DNA of 64,000 bases from Acinetobacter zhairuonensis (lineage in GTDB: Bacteria > Pseudomonadota > Gammaproteobacteria > Pseudomonadales > Moraxellaceae). Position 1 is the first letter of the stretch. Each line of letters begins with the position of its first letter. The notes below the pieces were generated by a model, which saw only the letters and a list, made by a program, of their open reading frames with translations, searched no databases and was not told where the DNA came from. Shown here piece by piece: positions 17,454 through 26,692 of this stretch. The stretch is taken from NCBI RefSeq assembly GCF_022601715.1, contig NZ_JAKVIM010000005.1, positions 124,001 to 188,000 on the forward strand. Reading direction: 5' to 3'. The position numbers were made by a program, and so were the translations under genes.

Positions 17454-18466
17454 TGTCAGAACTTAAACAAGTTGTATTTGAAATCAATAACTTATTTTCT
17501 CAAGATGAAGCACAAACTGTACGGTTAAAACGTTTTAAAAAGCAGCCATGGCGTACTTTTTATTCAACTTTTGTGCCTAAAGCAAAGCGTAGACTAGCGA
17601 AAAAACAAGCCAACTCTTTGCAGAAACAGCATGTGGCAAAACTTTGGAAAATTTTTCTAGATAAATATTTTAGTGGTGAATTAAATTCGTTTCAATTAAA
17701 ACCTAAAAAGCACTTTGCTGATCAAAAAATTATTTGGCAATATTGGGGGCAGGGTTTAGCAGCGGCTCAACAAATTGAAGTAGTAAATTTATGTTTTGCA
17801 TCCGTTGATCAATATAAAGGTGATTATCAAGTCATTCGATTAGATGAGGAGAGTGTTCGCGAGTATTTAGACTTTCCTGAATTTGTTTGGAATAAGAAAA
17901 AAAATAAACAATTTAAACCTGCATTTTTTGCTGATTTGATTCGTTTAGCTTTGTTAGATGTATATGGTGGTATATGGATTGATGCGACAATATTGTTAAC
18001 AGCAAATATTGATGATCGGTTTTTAAGTCAAGATTTTTTTATGTTTCATCGTGATAACCATGTAATTGATAAGCCTCAATGGGTAAACTTTAATAATGAT
18101 TACTTTGGTTGGGATGCAAATCATAATGTAAATGTTTTAAATAGTTTTATTATAAGTAAAAAAAATAATAAACTAGTGCATACATGCTTTGAAATTATGA
18201 TGAATTATTGGGAAACACAAAAAGATATTCCACATTATTTTATTTTTCAAATTATGTTTAATGAATTACTTAAATATAAAGATTATGAGGATAAAATGAT
18301 AGTGGTTGATGATACATTACCTCATTTATTGCAAATTCGTTTGAATGATAAGTTTGATATTAATGAATATAATTTAATTTTAAGAAAAACAAATATTCAT
18401 AAACTTACCTATATAAAAGAACCTGAAGAGGGGACATTCTTTAGTTATATTAAAAGTATTTTTTAA
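17453..18466 (+). CDS. Capsular-polysaccharide-synthesis-type glycosyltransferase (Caps_synth)
   Basis: 337 residues. Family markers: IIWQYWGQG near 98, then the block PAFFADLIRLALLDVYGGIWID followed by ATI. This is the sugar-transferase signature of PF05704 proteins, which are related to GT32. It starts on the last base of the upstream stop (TAATG), so the two genes are coupled. It is the last gene of the outer-core-type locus. The DNA is very AT-rich with long A runs, in contrast to aspS. Confidence 0.85.
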   Translation: MSELKQVVFEINNLFSQDEAQTVRLKRFKKQPWRTFYSTFVPKAKRRLAKKQANSLQKQHVAKLWKIFLDKYFSGELNSFQLKPKKHFADQKIIWQYWGQGLAAAQQIEVVNLCFASVDQYKGDYQVIRLDEESVREYLDFPEFVWNKKKNKQFKPAFFADLIRLALLDVYGGIWIDATILLTANIDDRFLSQDFFMFHRDNHVIDKPQWVNFNNDYFGWDANHNVNVLNSFIISKKNNKLVHTCFEIMMNYWETQKDIPHYFIFQIMFNELLKYKDYEDKMIVVDDTLPHLLQIRLNDKFDINEYNLILRKTNIHKLTYIKEPEEGTFFSYIKSIF

Positions 18467-18475
18467 TTTTTTGTG

Positions 18476-18521
18476 GTGTTATTAAGTTAGAATGTAATTC
18501 ACTATTCTAACTTAATAACAC
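18476..18521. repeat. Perfect 18-bp inverted repeat at the right end of the glycan locus
   Basis: GTGTTATTAAGTTAGAAT at 18476-18493 is exactly mirrored at 18504-18521 with a 10-base loop. It sits between convergent genes and probably acts as a bidirectional transcription stop, though neither side has a classic T-run. Confidence 0.7.
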
Positions 18522-18530
18522 AATTAAGTT

Positions 18531-18761
18531 TTATTCTCTATTTGGATTACCTTTAAGTACCATATAAATCAAACCGACAAAAATGGCAAAAGCACCACCT
18601 AAGCTACTCACGCAGAAATACAGAATACGGTCAGAAGTGTCGAGGTTAAACAATCCATTGGCAAGAATATAGCGCATGAACAACCACTGGACGATCGCAA
18701 AAACAATTACAACAAGACCACGACGGCGGACTTCAGGACGCATAGCCATAAGGTTGCTCAT
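18531..18761 (-). CDS. Small two-helix membrane protein
   Basis: 76 residues with two predicted transmembrane helices (about 13-33 and 46-68). A basic N-terminus (RPEVRRRG) suggests an inward-facing N-terminus. I recognise no domain and assume it is a conserved small Acinetobacter protein. Composition is like the housekeeping flank rather than the glycan locus. The reading frame is intact and ends in EEGNPNRE-like polar residues (GNPNRE). Confidence 0.65.
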   Translation of the reverse strand: MSNLMAMRPEVRRRGLVVIVFAIVQWLFMRYILANGLFNLDTSDRILYFCVSSLGGAFAIFVGLIYMVLKGNPNRE

Positions 18762-18914
18762 CTATCAACATAAAAACAGCGGCTATTATGCCACTGACGA
18801 GAATTGATCTCAAATGAATAAAAATAATCTACTGTAAGCCCATATAAATTCACACAAATATTTAATTTTGCACTTTCAATTACTAAGTGTTTTTGCTGAA
18901 AATTAGGTTATTGG

Positions 18915-19799
18915 TTACTTGCGATAAACATTTACATTGCCAAAACAATTTCTAAACCGCTTATATGACCAGATGTACTGCTCAGGCGCGAGCTGAATTA
19001 TCTCTTGCATCGCAAGATTCAAACAGTCGACAGATTGCTGTAAATCTTTTGAAAGAATCGTTTGGGGTAATTCGGTGCAATGTACATCAAAACTTGATAA
19101 TTCGGGATTCCGGATACAGCTTAATCCAATCACATTACATTGGGTCTTGGCTGCCATTTTAGAGACCAGCGTTGCTGATAATGTGCTTTGTTGAAAGAAG
19201 TGAGAATAAATACCGCCTGATGCTTTGGGTAAGTGATCAGGTAAAACCACAGTAAGACCACCTTGCTTAAGATGTTTAAAAATCTGACGGATACCTATTT
19301 CATTTGTCGGTACTAAGGTGGCATTAAAGTTTTGACGTGCATCCAAAATATAGCGATTCACGCCTTTGATTTTGTCAGGTTTATACATAATCATGGGTTG
19401 CGTATAAACATTTAGCCAGGCATTTAACAGTTCCCAACACCCGAAATGAGGAATGACCACAATCACACCTTTTTGATTGGTCAAGGCTTTTTCTAATAGA
19501 TCTGCACCATGGATATTCTTGAGTAAGTCGAGGCTATATTGAGGTGGCATTCCCCAGCACTTCACAAATTCGATATAGGTCATACATTGGCTTTGAATGC
19601 TCAGACGAATACGTTTATTTAAGGCTTGTTCATTTGATTCAGGATATGCCAATCGAAGATTAATTGTTGTAATTCGTTTGATGGAGGAGTTTGTATGAAA
19701 GAGCAGATAGGCCGCCCAACGCGCAATTCTTTGTAAAAAGGACAAAGGGAAAATTGCGATAAATTTAAGTATTAAATAAATAGCCATATTTTGACTCAA
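18915..19799 (-). CDS. LpxL/HtrB-type lipid A acyltransferase family protein
   Basis: 294 residues. It has an N-terminal membrane segment and the HX4E acyltransferase motif in VIPHFGCWELLNAW (His near 117, Glu near 122), where Cys replaces the more usual Asn of HFGNWE. Other markers are RIFKHLKQGG-like (RQIFKHLKQGG) and the C-terminal PEQYIWSYKRFR. These are typical of late lipid A acyltransferases that add secondary acyl chains at the inner membrane. Its place between the glycan locus and aspS supports a lipooligosaccharide role. LpxL, LpxM and a lookalike cannot be told apart from this sequence alone. Confidence 0.85.
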   Translation of the reverse strand: MSQNMAIYLILKFIAIFPLSFLQRIARWAAYLLFHTNSSIKRITTINLRLAYPESNEQALNKRIRLSIQSQCMTYIEFVKCWGMPPQYSLDLLKNIHGADLLEKALTNQKGVIVVIPHFGCWELLNAWLNVYTQPMIMYKPDKIKGVNRYILDARQNFNATLVPTNEIGIRQIFKHLKQGGLTVVLPDHLPKASGGIYSHFFQQSTLSATLVSKMAAKTQCNVIGLSCIRNPELSSFDVHCTELPQTILSKDLQQSVDCLNLAMQEIIQLAPEQYIWSYKRFRNCFGNVNVYRK

Positions 19800-20096
19800 G
19801 AATCTTTCTGAAAAGATATGGTGAGAGAAAATTTTGCAAAGAGACTTAAAAATCTAAGATAGATAAAATCAAAAAAAGATGAGCATCTTAAGAACAAAAT
19901 GAACTTTTGAATAGAGTATTAGGGCAAGAACCACTGCAGCAAAATATAGACTATCGTTGCTTACTCTAAGCGGGATAGGGTGAAAATTCAAAAGGAAATT
20001 TACAAAATGATTGCTAAAGGTGAAATTTTCAAAAATGCTGTTCAGTTAAAAATGAAAAAACCCTGCACGGGGCAGGGTTTTAAGTGAAGTTAAAGC
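19800..20096. other. Intergenic region between aspS and the acyltransferase gene
   Basis: About 297 bases. It holds the aspS terminator at the right and must hold the acyltransferase promoter. No other structure is supported. Confidence 0.5.
20055..20082 (-). terminator. Terminator after aspS
   Basis: AAACCCTGC and GCAGGGTTT (20058-20066 and 20072-20080) form a 9-bp stem. On the - strand it ends in a T-run, 15 bases past the aspS stop. Confidence 0.85.
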
Positions 20097-21884
20097 TTAA
20101 GCTTCTTTAGCTTCAGCTTTTTGTTTTTCACGTAGGCGGATGCCTAAGTCACGCAATTGGTTTGCTTCAACTGGAGCAGGTGCTTGAGTCAATGGACATT
20201 CAGCAGTCTTAGTTTTCGGGAATGCAATTACATCACGAATTGAAGAAGCACCCGTCATCAACATGATCAAGCGGTCAAGACCGAATGCCAAACCACCGTG
20301 CGGAGGTGCACCGTAACGTAATGCATTTAATAAGAAGCTGAATTTCTCTTCTGCTTCTTCTTCACCAATACCAAGTGCTTCAAAAATTGCTTTTTGCATT
20401 TCTAAAGTATAGATACGCAGTGAACCACCACCGATTTCAGTCCCGTTAAGAACCATATCGTAAGCTACTGAAAGCGCAGCACCTGGGTTGTTCTTCACTT
20501 CTTCAACACTAGATTTAGGTAGTGTGAATGGGTGATGTACAGAGGTCCATTTGCCATCATCAGTTTCTTCGAACATTGGGAAGTCAACCACCCAAAGCGG
20601 AGCCCACTCGCAAGTTGCAAGCTTCATGTCATGACCGATCTTCACACGAAGTGCGCCCATCGCATCATTTACAACTTTCGCTTTGTCTGCACCGAAGAAT
20701 ACGATGTCGCCATTTTCAGCACCAACACGCTTCAATAGATCAAGTACGATTGGCTCGATGAACTTCACGATTGGAGATTGTAGACCTTCAATGCCTTTTT
20801 CAAGTTCGTTGACTTTGATGTAAGCCAAACCTTTCGCACCGTAGATCCCTACGAATTTGGTGTATTCGTCGATCGCACTACGTGGAAGAGAACCCGCACC
20901 TGGTACGCGAAGCGCAACAATACGACCTTTCGGATCTTTAGCAGGACCCGCGAAGACTTTGAACTCAACGTCTTGCATGAGGTCTGCAACGTCAACCAAT
21001 TTCAACGGAATACGCATATCTGGTTTGTCAGATGCATAGTCACGCATCGCATCTGCATAAGTCATACGCTCAAATTTATCGAATTTCACATTCAATAATT
21101 CGTTGAACATTTTAACTGTTAAGCCTTCCATTAAATCCATGATGTCATCGTCACTCATGAACGATGTTTCAACGTCGATTTGGGTAAATTCAGGCTGACG
21201 GTCTGCACGCAAGTCTTCGTCACGGAAACATTTCGCGATTTGGTAATAACGATCAATACCACCCACCATCAACAACTGTTTGAACAATTGTGGTGATTGT
21301 GGCAAAGCGTAGAAGCTACCATTTGAAACACGGCTTGGCACTAAATAGTCACGTGCACCTTCTGGGGTTGCACGCGTTAAAATTGGTGTTTCAACGTCCA
21401 AGAAACCATGATCTTCAAAGTAGTGACGGATCAAGTTGGTCACTTTAGAACGGAAGCGTAAACGATCTAACATTTCAGGGCGACGAATGTCCAAGAAACG
21501 GTATTTCAAACGAATTTCTTCAGAAATATTGGTGTTTTCGTCATTGAGTGGGAATGGAGGCGTTTCAGAAGCGGCAAGAACTTCAATTTCTTTACCTAAA
21601 ACTTCAATTTGACCACTCACCATATTGGCATTTTCAGTACCCGCATAACGACGGCGGACACGGCCAGTAATTTTTAATACGAATTCAGAACGCGCTTTGT
21701 CTGCTGTAGCGAAAGCTTCTGGAGTATCTGGATCGATAACTACTTGCACAAGACCATCACGGTCGCGCATATCAAGGAAGATGACACCACCGTGGTCACG
21801 GCGACGGTGTACCCAACCGCAGAGGGTAACTGTTTCATCAATTTGAGCTTCGGTTAAAGAACCGCAGTAATGAGTTCGCATCAT
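20097..21884 (-). CDS. aspS: Aspartyl-tRNA synthetase, probably non-discriminating
   Basis: 595 residues, class II synthetase of bacterial AspRS type: N-terminal OB-fold anticodon domain ([12 protein letters not shown]), motif 2 ([18 protein letters not shown]), the bacterial insertion domain and motif 3 ([11 protein letters not shown]). The start MMRTHYCG matches the P. aeruginosa N-terminus as I recall it. His31 and the Gly near 82 (YAGTENANM) occupy positions where E. coli has Leu and Lys. Those two residues are associated with charging of both tRNA-Asp and tRNA-Asn, feeding the GatCAB transamidation route. It forms the right border of the outer-core region. Confidence 0.96.
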   Translation of the reverse strand: MMRTHYCGSLTEAQIDETVTLCGWVHRRRDHGGVIFLDMRDRDGLVQVVIDPDTPEAFATADKARSEFVLKITGRVRRRYAGTENANMVSGQIEVLGKEIEVLAASETPPFPLNDENTNISEEIRLKYRFLDIRRPEMLDRLRFRSKVTNLIRHYFEDHGFLDVETPILTRATPEGARDYLVPSRVSNGSFYALPQSPQLFKQLLMVGGIDRYYQIAKCFRDEDLRADRQPEFTQIDVETSFMSDDDIMDLMEGLTVKMFNELLNVKFDKFERMTYADAMRDYASDKPDMRIPLKLVDVADLMQDVEFKVFAGPAKDPKGRIVALRVPGAGSLPRSAIDEYTKFVGIYGAKGLAYIKVNELEKGIEGLQSPIVKFIEPIVLDLLKRVGAENGDIVFFGADKAKVVNDAMGALRVKIGHDMKLATCEWAPLWVVDFPMFEETDDGKWTSVHHPFTLPKSSVEEVKNNPGAALSVAYDMVLNGTEIGGGSLRIYTLEMQKAIFEALGIGEEEAEEKFSFLLNALRYGAPPHGGLAFGLDRLIMLMTGASSIRDVIAFPKTKTAECPLTQAPAPVEANQLRDLGIRLREKQKAEAKEA

Positions 21885-22048
21885 GGCGTTAAAAATCCAA
21901 CTATATGGCTAAAGGTAGCGAATACGTAAACAGCGTACCGCCAGAAATAAAGGTAGGATTATGCCTCGTTGAAGATTTTGCTACAAGGACTAGAACCAAA
22001 TTCCTCCCAATTTCAGCCTATTTCGATGGAAAATTCGGGTAAAAAATA

Positions 22049-22813
22049 TTATTCAAAATGTTGTTTATGATCTAAAAACAGAAACAGCGTACAGCCCAGA
22101 CTGAAGGTCAGCAGTGCAGCTTGGCTAAATTCATTGATACTTCGCGCTGTAAAATAATACAGGTTGGACATCCACAGCTCTTGGGTGAAATAGCGCGCAT
22201 AATCCCAAACCGAATAACACCCCAACAGTAAGGTTAACGCAAGTAAGCTCCAGGCATAAATTTTAATGTTAGGAGCGACAGTTTGGCTTTGTCTAAATTG
22301 TTGATAGTAGCGTGCGCACATCCAAAATAAGATGGGTAAAGCCACAGCAGAAGTACCGATTTGCAGAACTAGATGCACGGGAAAGCTGTGTCCGAACAGC
22401 ATTATGCTTTGACTTAGAAAATCATGAAAAGCGAAGGTTCTAAAATCGACATGCGTCAGTCCATCCCAAATTAGATGGGTGCTTACGCCCAATAGAATGG
22501 CGAGTACCACACCTACAGCAAAGCCAAGTATGTGGCTAAAGCGATTAAGCACTAACGGATCTTTTAGCCCCAAGAAACGATACAACACAGGGCGATAGAG
22601 TGCATACCAGAACAGACAAAAAATCAGTCCAATCCATAAATTCGGTTCAATCAAAGCACTCCACAAATGGGTTTTCCCTCCGTCATGTTGGGTAAATAAA
22701 CGGATTAGGTCAGGTGTCATACAGCCAATCGCAAGTGCGGCAATGGGTAAGCGACCTTGAGTCAGTTTGGAGAGTGGCGGGGCAAGGACCGCATGGGACA
22801 GGGTAAATGGCAT
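22049..22813 (-). CDS. DUF4184 family integral membrane protein
   Basis: 254 residues. The N-terminus PFTLSHAVLAPPL and IGCMTPDLIRLF are the DUF4184 signature. There are about five hydrophobic helices and conserved His/Asp residues near membrane ends (HLIWDGLTHVDF), reminiscent of membrane metal-dependent hydrolases, but no activity is established. It is divergent from the ZnuD-type receptor gene, and they share a 155-base intergenic region with a Zur-like palindrome. Confidence 0.8.
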   Translation of the reverse strand: MPFTLSHAVLAPPLSKLTQGRLPIAALAIGCMTPDLIRLFTQHDGGKTHLWSALIEPNLWIGLIFCLFWYALYRPVLYRFLGLKDPLVLNRFSHILGFAVGVVLAILLGVSTHLIWDGLTHVDFRTFAFHDFLSQSIMLFGHSFPVHLVLQIGTSAVALPILFWMCARYYQQFRQSQTVAPNIKIYAWSLLALTLLLGCYSVWDYARYFTQELWMSNLYYFTARSINEFSQAALLTFSLGCTLFLFLDHKQHFE

Positions 22814-22919
22814 GGCATCTGGTATTTAAAAATTTTTATGAATTATTGGGAATAGTTCGTCCTTATTTAGTGTAAAGCACCAAGTGGATAATTTTTGTTT
22901 TTTATTGCAAATTAATCGT

Positions 22920-22938
22920 AATGTTATATTATAACAAT
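22920..22938. promoter_or_regulatory. Zur-box-like palindrome upstream of the zinc receptor gene
   Basis: GTTATA-T-TATAAC (22923-22935) is a perfect palindrome around a central T, with one further matching pair on each side. It lies 34 bases before the receptor ATG and resembles the GTTATATTATAAC core of gammaproteobacterial Zur sites. The assignment is by resemblance only. Confidence 0.7.
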
Positions 22939-22968
22939 TAATAAATTCCACCAGACCTTTTCTGACTC

Positions 22969-25050
22969 ATGCTATTTCATAAGAATTTACTTTCAGTTGC
23001 GATTCTTTCAGTCATCGCGCCTTCTGTATTTGCACAAGATAATGAATCTACGCAAAAATTAGAAACTATTCAAGTAACAGCACATCCGCTAGTACAAAGT
23101 GCTGCAGACTTTGCTGTAGCAGACCATGTGGTCGATCACAAACAATTGGCTGAACGTGGTGCAACTATTGGTGATGCACTGGCAGATGAATTGGGAGTGT
23201 ATTCAAATCAGTTTGGGGCAGGTTCAAGCCGACCTGTCATTCGTGGACAAGAGGGTGCACGTGTCAAAGTACTGGAACATGCTTCAGAAACAGCTGATGT
23301 CTCGACTTTATCGCCAGACCATGCAGTTACAGTCGATCCGATTTTAGCCAAGCAAGTGGAACTGATTCGTGGTCCATCGACCTTACTCTATAGTGCAGGT
23401 ACGGTTGGTGGATTGATCAACGTCACAGACAATAAGATCCCGACGCAAATGCCAGAAAAGGGTTATGAAGGACAAATCGGGTTGCGTTATAACTCTGGCA
23501 ATGATGAAAAGCTTGCAAGTGCTGGGGCTACCGTTGCGCTGGGTGATCAGGTGGCATTGCGTGTGGAAGGGCTAAAACGTAAAGCCAATAATTATATTGC
23601 CCCTGATTATGTGCACGAACATGAGGGTGAACTGGAAAAAGAACGCCGCGTTGACAATACTTTTGCCGATGGGCAAACCGTGAACGTCGGTTTATCTTGG
23701 ATTCATGAGCGTGGTTTTACCGGAATTTCTTATAGTAATCGTCAAGATCAGTATGGCTTGCCAGGGCATAGCCATGAATATGAAAGTTGTCATCCGCATG
23801 ATGATCATTTGCACTGTGATGGGAGCGATAATCATGGGCATACAGATGAACATGATCACTCAGGGCATGCACATGAGGAAGAAGAGGCTCATGGTGGTCC
23901 GTGGGTCGATTTAAAATCAGAACGTTATGATTTTCGCACCGAACTGAATAACCCATTTAAGGGCTTTGAAAAACTGCGTGCGCATGCCAGTTATACCGAC
24001 TACAAGCATGATGAGATTGAAGAAGGCGTAGCCGCAACCACATTTAAAAGTCAGGGTTATGATGCACGTTTAGAGTTGCTGCATAACCCGCTGGGGGCTT
24101 GGGAAGGGGTGATTGGTACTCAGTTTGCACGTCAAAAACTCGATATTACCGGGGAAGAGTCCTTATTTGCAGGACCAAGCACGACGGATAAATGGAGTTT
24201 GTTTGCTTTAGAGCATACGCAGTGGAAGGATGTGCATTTCGAGCTAGCCACACGTTTTGACCAGCAAAGCATTGATATTGATTCACCGCAAAAAGATTAT
24301 GATGATCATGCCATTTCATACTCAGGTGCAGCCAACTGGGCATTTGCGCCTGACTATAAATTGTCATTGGTGGCATCACATCAAGAACGCTTGCCTTTGG
24401 CGCAAGAACTCTATGCCAACGGTAAACATTTGGCGACCAATACCTATGAACGTGGCAATGAAGATCTAGACGTCGAAAAATCAAATAACCTTGAATTAGG
24501 TTTGCACTACGAAACGGATCGATTTGACTATCATGTGCATGTTTACCATAACTGGTTCGATTCTTATATTTATGCACAAACCGCAGACCAGTATGAAAAC
24601 TTCCGTTTAGTGGATTACACCCAAGATAAAGCCAAGTTTTATGGCACCGAAGCACAAGCATCTTATCAACTGAATGACCTGTATAAGCTCAGTGTGTTTG
24701 GGGATTATGTTCGCGGTAAAATTGACAACGAAAATGCACCCCGGGTACCCGCAGGTCGTTTAGGCAGTAAAGTGGATGTCGATTTTGCCGATGGCTGGTC
24801 TGGTTTAGCCGAGTATTATCACGTATTTAAACAAGACAAGATCACGGCTTATGAGCAAGAAACAGCAGGCTATAATATGGTCAATCTTGGGGTTGCCTAT
24901 GCAGCACCAGCCATTGCAGACACCAATTATCGCGTGTATTTCAAAGCGAATAACCTGCTAGATGAACAGGTTTATCAGCATGCATCCTTCCTGGCCAATA
25001 TTCCACAAATGGGGCGTAATTTCACGGTGGGCTTGGAATTTGGTTTCTAA
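22969..25050 (+). CDS. znuD: ZnuD-type TonB-dependent zinc receptor
   Basis: 693 residues. A signal peptide (cut near AFAQ/SVFAQ), a TonB box-like segment (LETIQVTA), a plug domain (RPVIRGQEGARVKVL, VELIRGPSTLLYSAGTVGGLINV) and a 22-strand-type barrel ending in aromatic GLEFGF. An extracellular loop encoded at about 23765-23895 is extremely rich in His, Asp and Glu (HSHEYESCHPHDDHLHCD and later HGHTDEHDHSGHAHEEEE), the hallmark of ZnuD zinc receptors. The Zur-like palindrome upstream fits zinc-repressed expression. A terminator follows directly. Confidence 0.9.
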   Translation: MLFHKNLLSVAILSVIAPSVFAQDNESTQKLETIQVTAHPLVQSAADFAVADHVVDHKQLAERGATIGDALADELGVYSNQFGAGSSRPVIRGQEGARVKVLEHASETADVSTLSPDHAVTVDPILAKQVELIRGPSTLLYSAGTVGGLINVTDNKIPTQMPEKGYEGQIGLRYNSGNDEKLASAGATVALGDQVALRVEGLKRKANNYIAPDYVHEHEGELEKERRVDNTFADGQTVNVGLSWIHERGFTGISYSNRQDQYGLPGHSHEYESCHPHDDHLHCDGSDNHGHTDEHDHSGHAHEEEEAHGGPWVDLKSERYDFRTELNNPFKGFEKLRAHASYTDYKHDEIEEGVAATTFKSQGYDARLELLHNPLGAWEGVIGTQFARQKLDITGEESLFAGPSTTDKWSLFALEHTQWKDVHFELATRFDQQSIDIDSPQKDYDDHAISYSGAANWAFAPDYKLSLVASHQERLPLAQELYANGKHLATNTYERGNEDLDVEKSNNLELGLHYETDRFDYHVHVYHNWFDSYIYAQTADQYENFRLVDYTQDKAKFYGTEAQASYQLNDLYKLSVFGDYVRGKIDNENAPRVPAGRLGSKVDVDFADGWSGLAEYYHVFKQDKITAYEQETAGYNMVNLGVAYAAPAIADTNYRVYFKANNLLDEQVYQHASFLANIPQMGRNFTVGLEFGF

Positions 25051-25117
25051 GTGTTGCTCGGCTTTTGGAATTGAATCAAGACCTTGTCACAGAAAGCCTC
25101 TTGAAAATTAAGTGTAG

Positions 25118-25153
25118 AAAACCTAGCCTGAGACTATTGGGTTAGGTTTTTTC
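25118..25153 (+). terminator. Terminator after the zinc receptor gene
   Basis: AAACCTA (25119-25125) pairs with TAGGTTT (25143-25149). The stem extends inward through a G-T pair and two C-G pairs and is followed by six T. It ends only 3-4 bases before the next ATG. Confidence 0.75.
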
Positions 25154-25155
25154 TT

Positions 25156-26619
25156 ATGCGTATTCTCCGAAAAGTTCATTATCAATTAAATTGGTCACCA
25201 CGACGATATGTTGCGGTATTTATGGGTTTATTGGCACTGGGCTATTTTGCTTCAGGCATTTATCACGCGGTGAAACCAATACCCGAAGGTCTGAACTACA
25301 CCGGTAAATTGCGCCATGCCCAAGTCAAATTCTTAGCCGATCAGACTTATTTAACGCCTGATGGCAAACAGCAGCAACAGCATGTGATTTTCAATGAAAT
25401 GCTGAAGATGATTGAGGAGGCGAAAACCACGATTGTGTTGGATATGTTTTTATTCAATACAGAGGTGGGTGAGTCTAAAATTCAGCAACAGGCTTTAACA
25501 CAGCAATTAACGGATGCCTTGATTTCCAAACATCGTCAGTATCCAGAGATGGACATCAAATTCATTACCGATCCGATTAACTCTGTTTATGGTGGATTGG
25601 CACCTGAACACTATCGTCAATTGCGTCAGGCTGGAATAGATGTAATTGAAACAGACTTGCGTCCATTACGGGCCTCAAATCCGACTTGGTCAGGTTTCTG
25701 GTATCTGTGCTGTCAGGATACAGGCAATAACCCAGAAAAAGGCTGGTTGCCAAATCCATTTGGAAATGATCCGATTACCTTACGCAGTTATCTAAATTTA
25801 TTTAATTTTAAAGCCAATCATCGGAAAACCTTGGTGGTTGATACAGCTGAAGGCTGGAAAACTTTGGTCACTTCCATGAACCCGCATGATGGCAGTTCAC
25901 GTCATTCCAATGTAGCTTTGGTGGTCACAGGCAATACCGCAATTGACATCTTAAAGACAGAGCAAACGGTTGCGAAAATGTCAGGTACGGAACTTCCGAC
26001 GGTCATTTTGGGAGAATATGAAGCCGCGAAAACTGAGCCACAAGTGCAAGTTTTGACGGAGCAAGCGATTCTTGACGCCACATTAACATTAATTGATTCA
26101 GCAAAAAGACAGGATCAGATTGATTTGGCGATGTTCTATTTGTCTGAACGACAAATTGTTCAGGCATTGCTTGCAGCGCAAGAGCGCGGGGTAAAACTAC
26201 GGATTTTACTTGATCCGAATAAAGATGCGTTTGGACGTCAGAAAAATGGTATTCCCAACCGTCAGGTGGCATCTGAATTACATCAGGCAGGTGTGCCAGT
26301 TCGCTGGTGTAACACCCAAGGTGAGCAATGTCATAGTAAAATGATCATCAAACGCAGTGGCAATGCAAGTGAGCTCATTTTAGGCTCTGCTAATTTCACT
26401 GCAAGGAATATCAAAAATTATAATTTGGAAACAGATTTGCGCGTCGTTGGTTCAACTCAGGCGCAAGTATTTCAAGATGCGGATCAGTACTTTAATACCG
26501 CGTGGTCAAATTTAGAGGGCAAGCAGATGAGTGTGGACTATGCTCAATATGCAGATGAATCCAATTTGAAATATGCGTTGTATCGCTTTATGGAATGGAG
26601 TGGCTTGTCGACGTTTTAA
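25156..26619 (+). CDS. Phospholipase D superfamily protein (cardiolipin-synthase-like)
   Basis: 487 residues. One N-terminal membrane anchor (about 20-38) is followed by two PLD half-sites: HRKTLVVD with His near 222 and HSKMIIK with His near 393, the latter with GSANFTARN downstream. Both HxK cores are present. The second lacks the usual Asp six residues on (HxKxxxxK), so it is a variant HKD site. It probably acts on phospholipids at the inner membrane or periplasm. No Shine-Dalgarno sequence is visible before the ATG at 25156, which sits immediately after a terminator. An ATG at residue 23 is the other possibility but would remove part of the anchor. Confidence 0.85.
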   Translation: MRILRKVHYQLNWSPRRYVAVFMGLLALGYFASGIYHAVKPIPEGLNYTGKLRHAQVKFLADQTYLTPDGKQQQQHVIFNEMLKMIEEAKTTIVLDMFLFNTEVGESKIQQQALTQQLTDALISKHRQYPEMDIKFITDPINSVYGGLAPEHYRQLRQAGIDVIETDLRPLRASNPTWSGFWYLCCQDTGNNPEKGWLPNPFGNDPITLRSYLNLFNFKANHRKTLVVDTAEGWKTLVTSMNPHDGSSRHSNVALVVTGNTAIDILKTEQTVAKMSGTELPTVILGEYEAAKTEPQVQVLTEQAILDATLTLIDSAKRQDQIDLAMFYLSERQIVQALLAAQERGVKLRILLDPNKDAFGRQKNGIPNRQVASELHQAGVPVRWCNTQGEQCHSKMIIKRSGNASELILGSANFTARNIKNYNLETDLRVVGSTQAQVFQDADQYFNTAWSNLEGKQMSVDYAQYADESNLKYALYRFMEWSGLSTF

Positions 26620-26650
26620 TCCCTTCTAGCCTCCCTTTATTATAGGGAGT

Positions 26651-26676
26651 AAATCCCTTATTTTTATAAGGGATTT
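26651..26676. terminator. Bidirectional hairpin between PLD gene and the 150-residue protein gene
   Basis: AAATCCCTTAT and ATAAGGGATTT form an 11-bp perfect stem with a 4-base loop between the two convergent genes. A shorter CTCCCT/AGGGAG hairpin precedes it. Confidence 0.75.
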
Positions 26677-26692
26677 GGAGAGGAGAGATTGT

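Noticed and set aside
24146..24661. A 171-codon antisense frame inside the zinc receptor gene
   Set aside because: The sense strand has a full, recognisable TonB receptor and the antisense product shows no motif.
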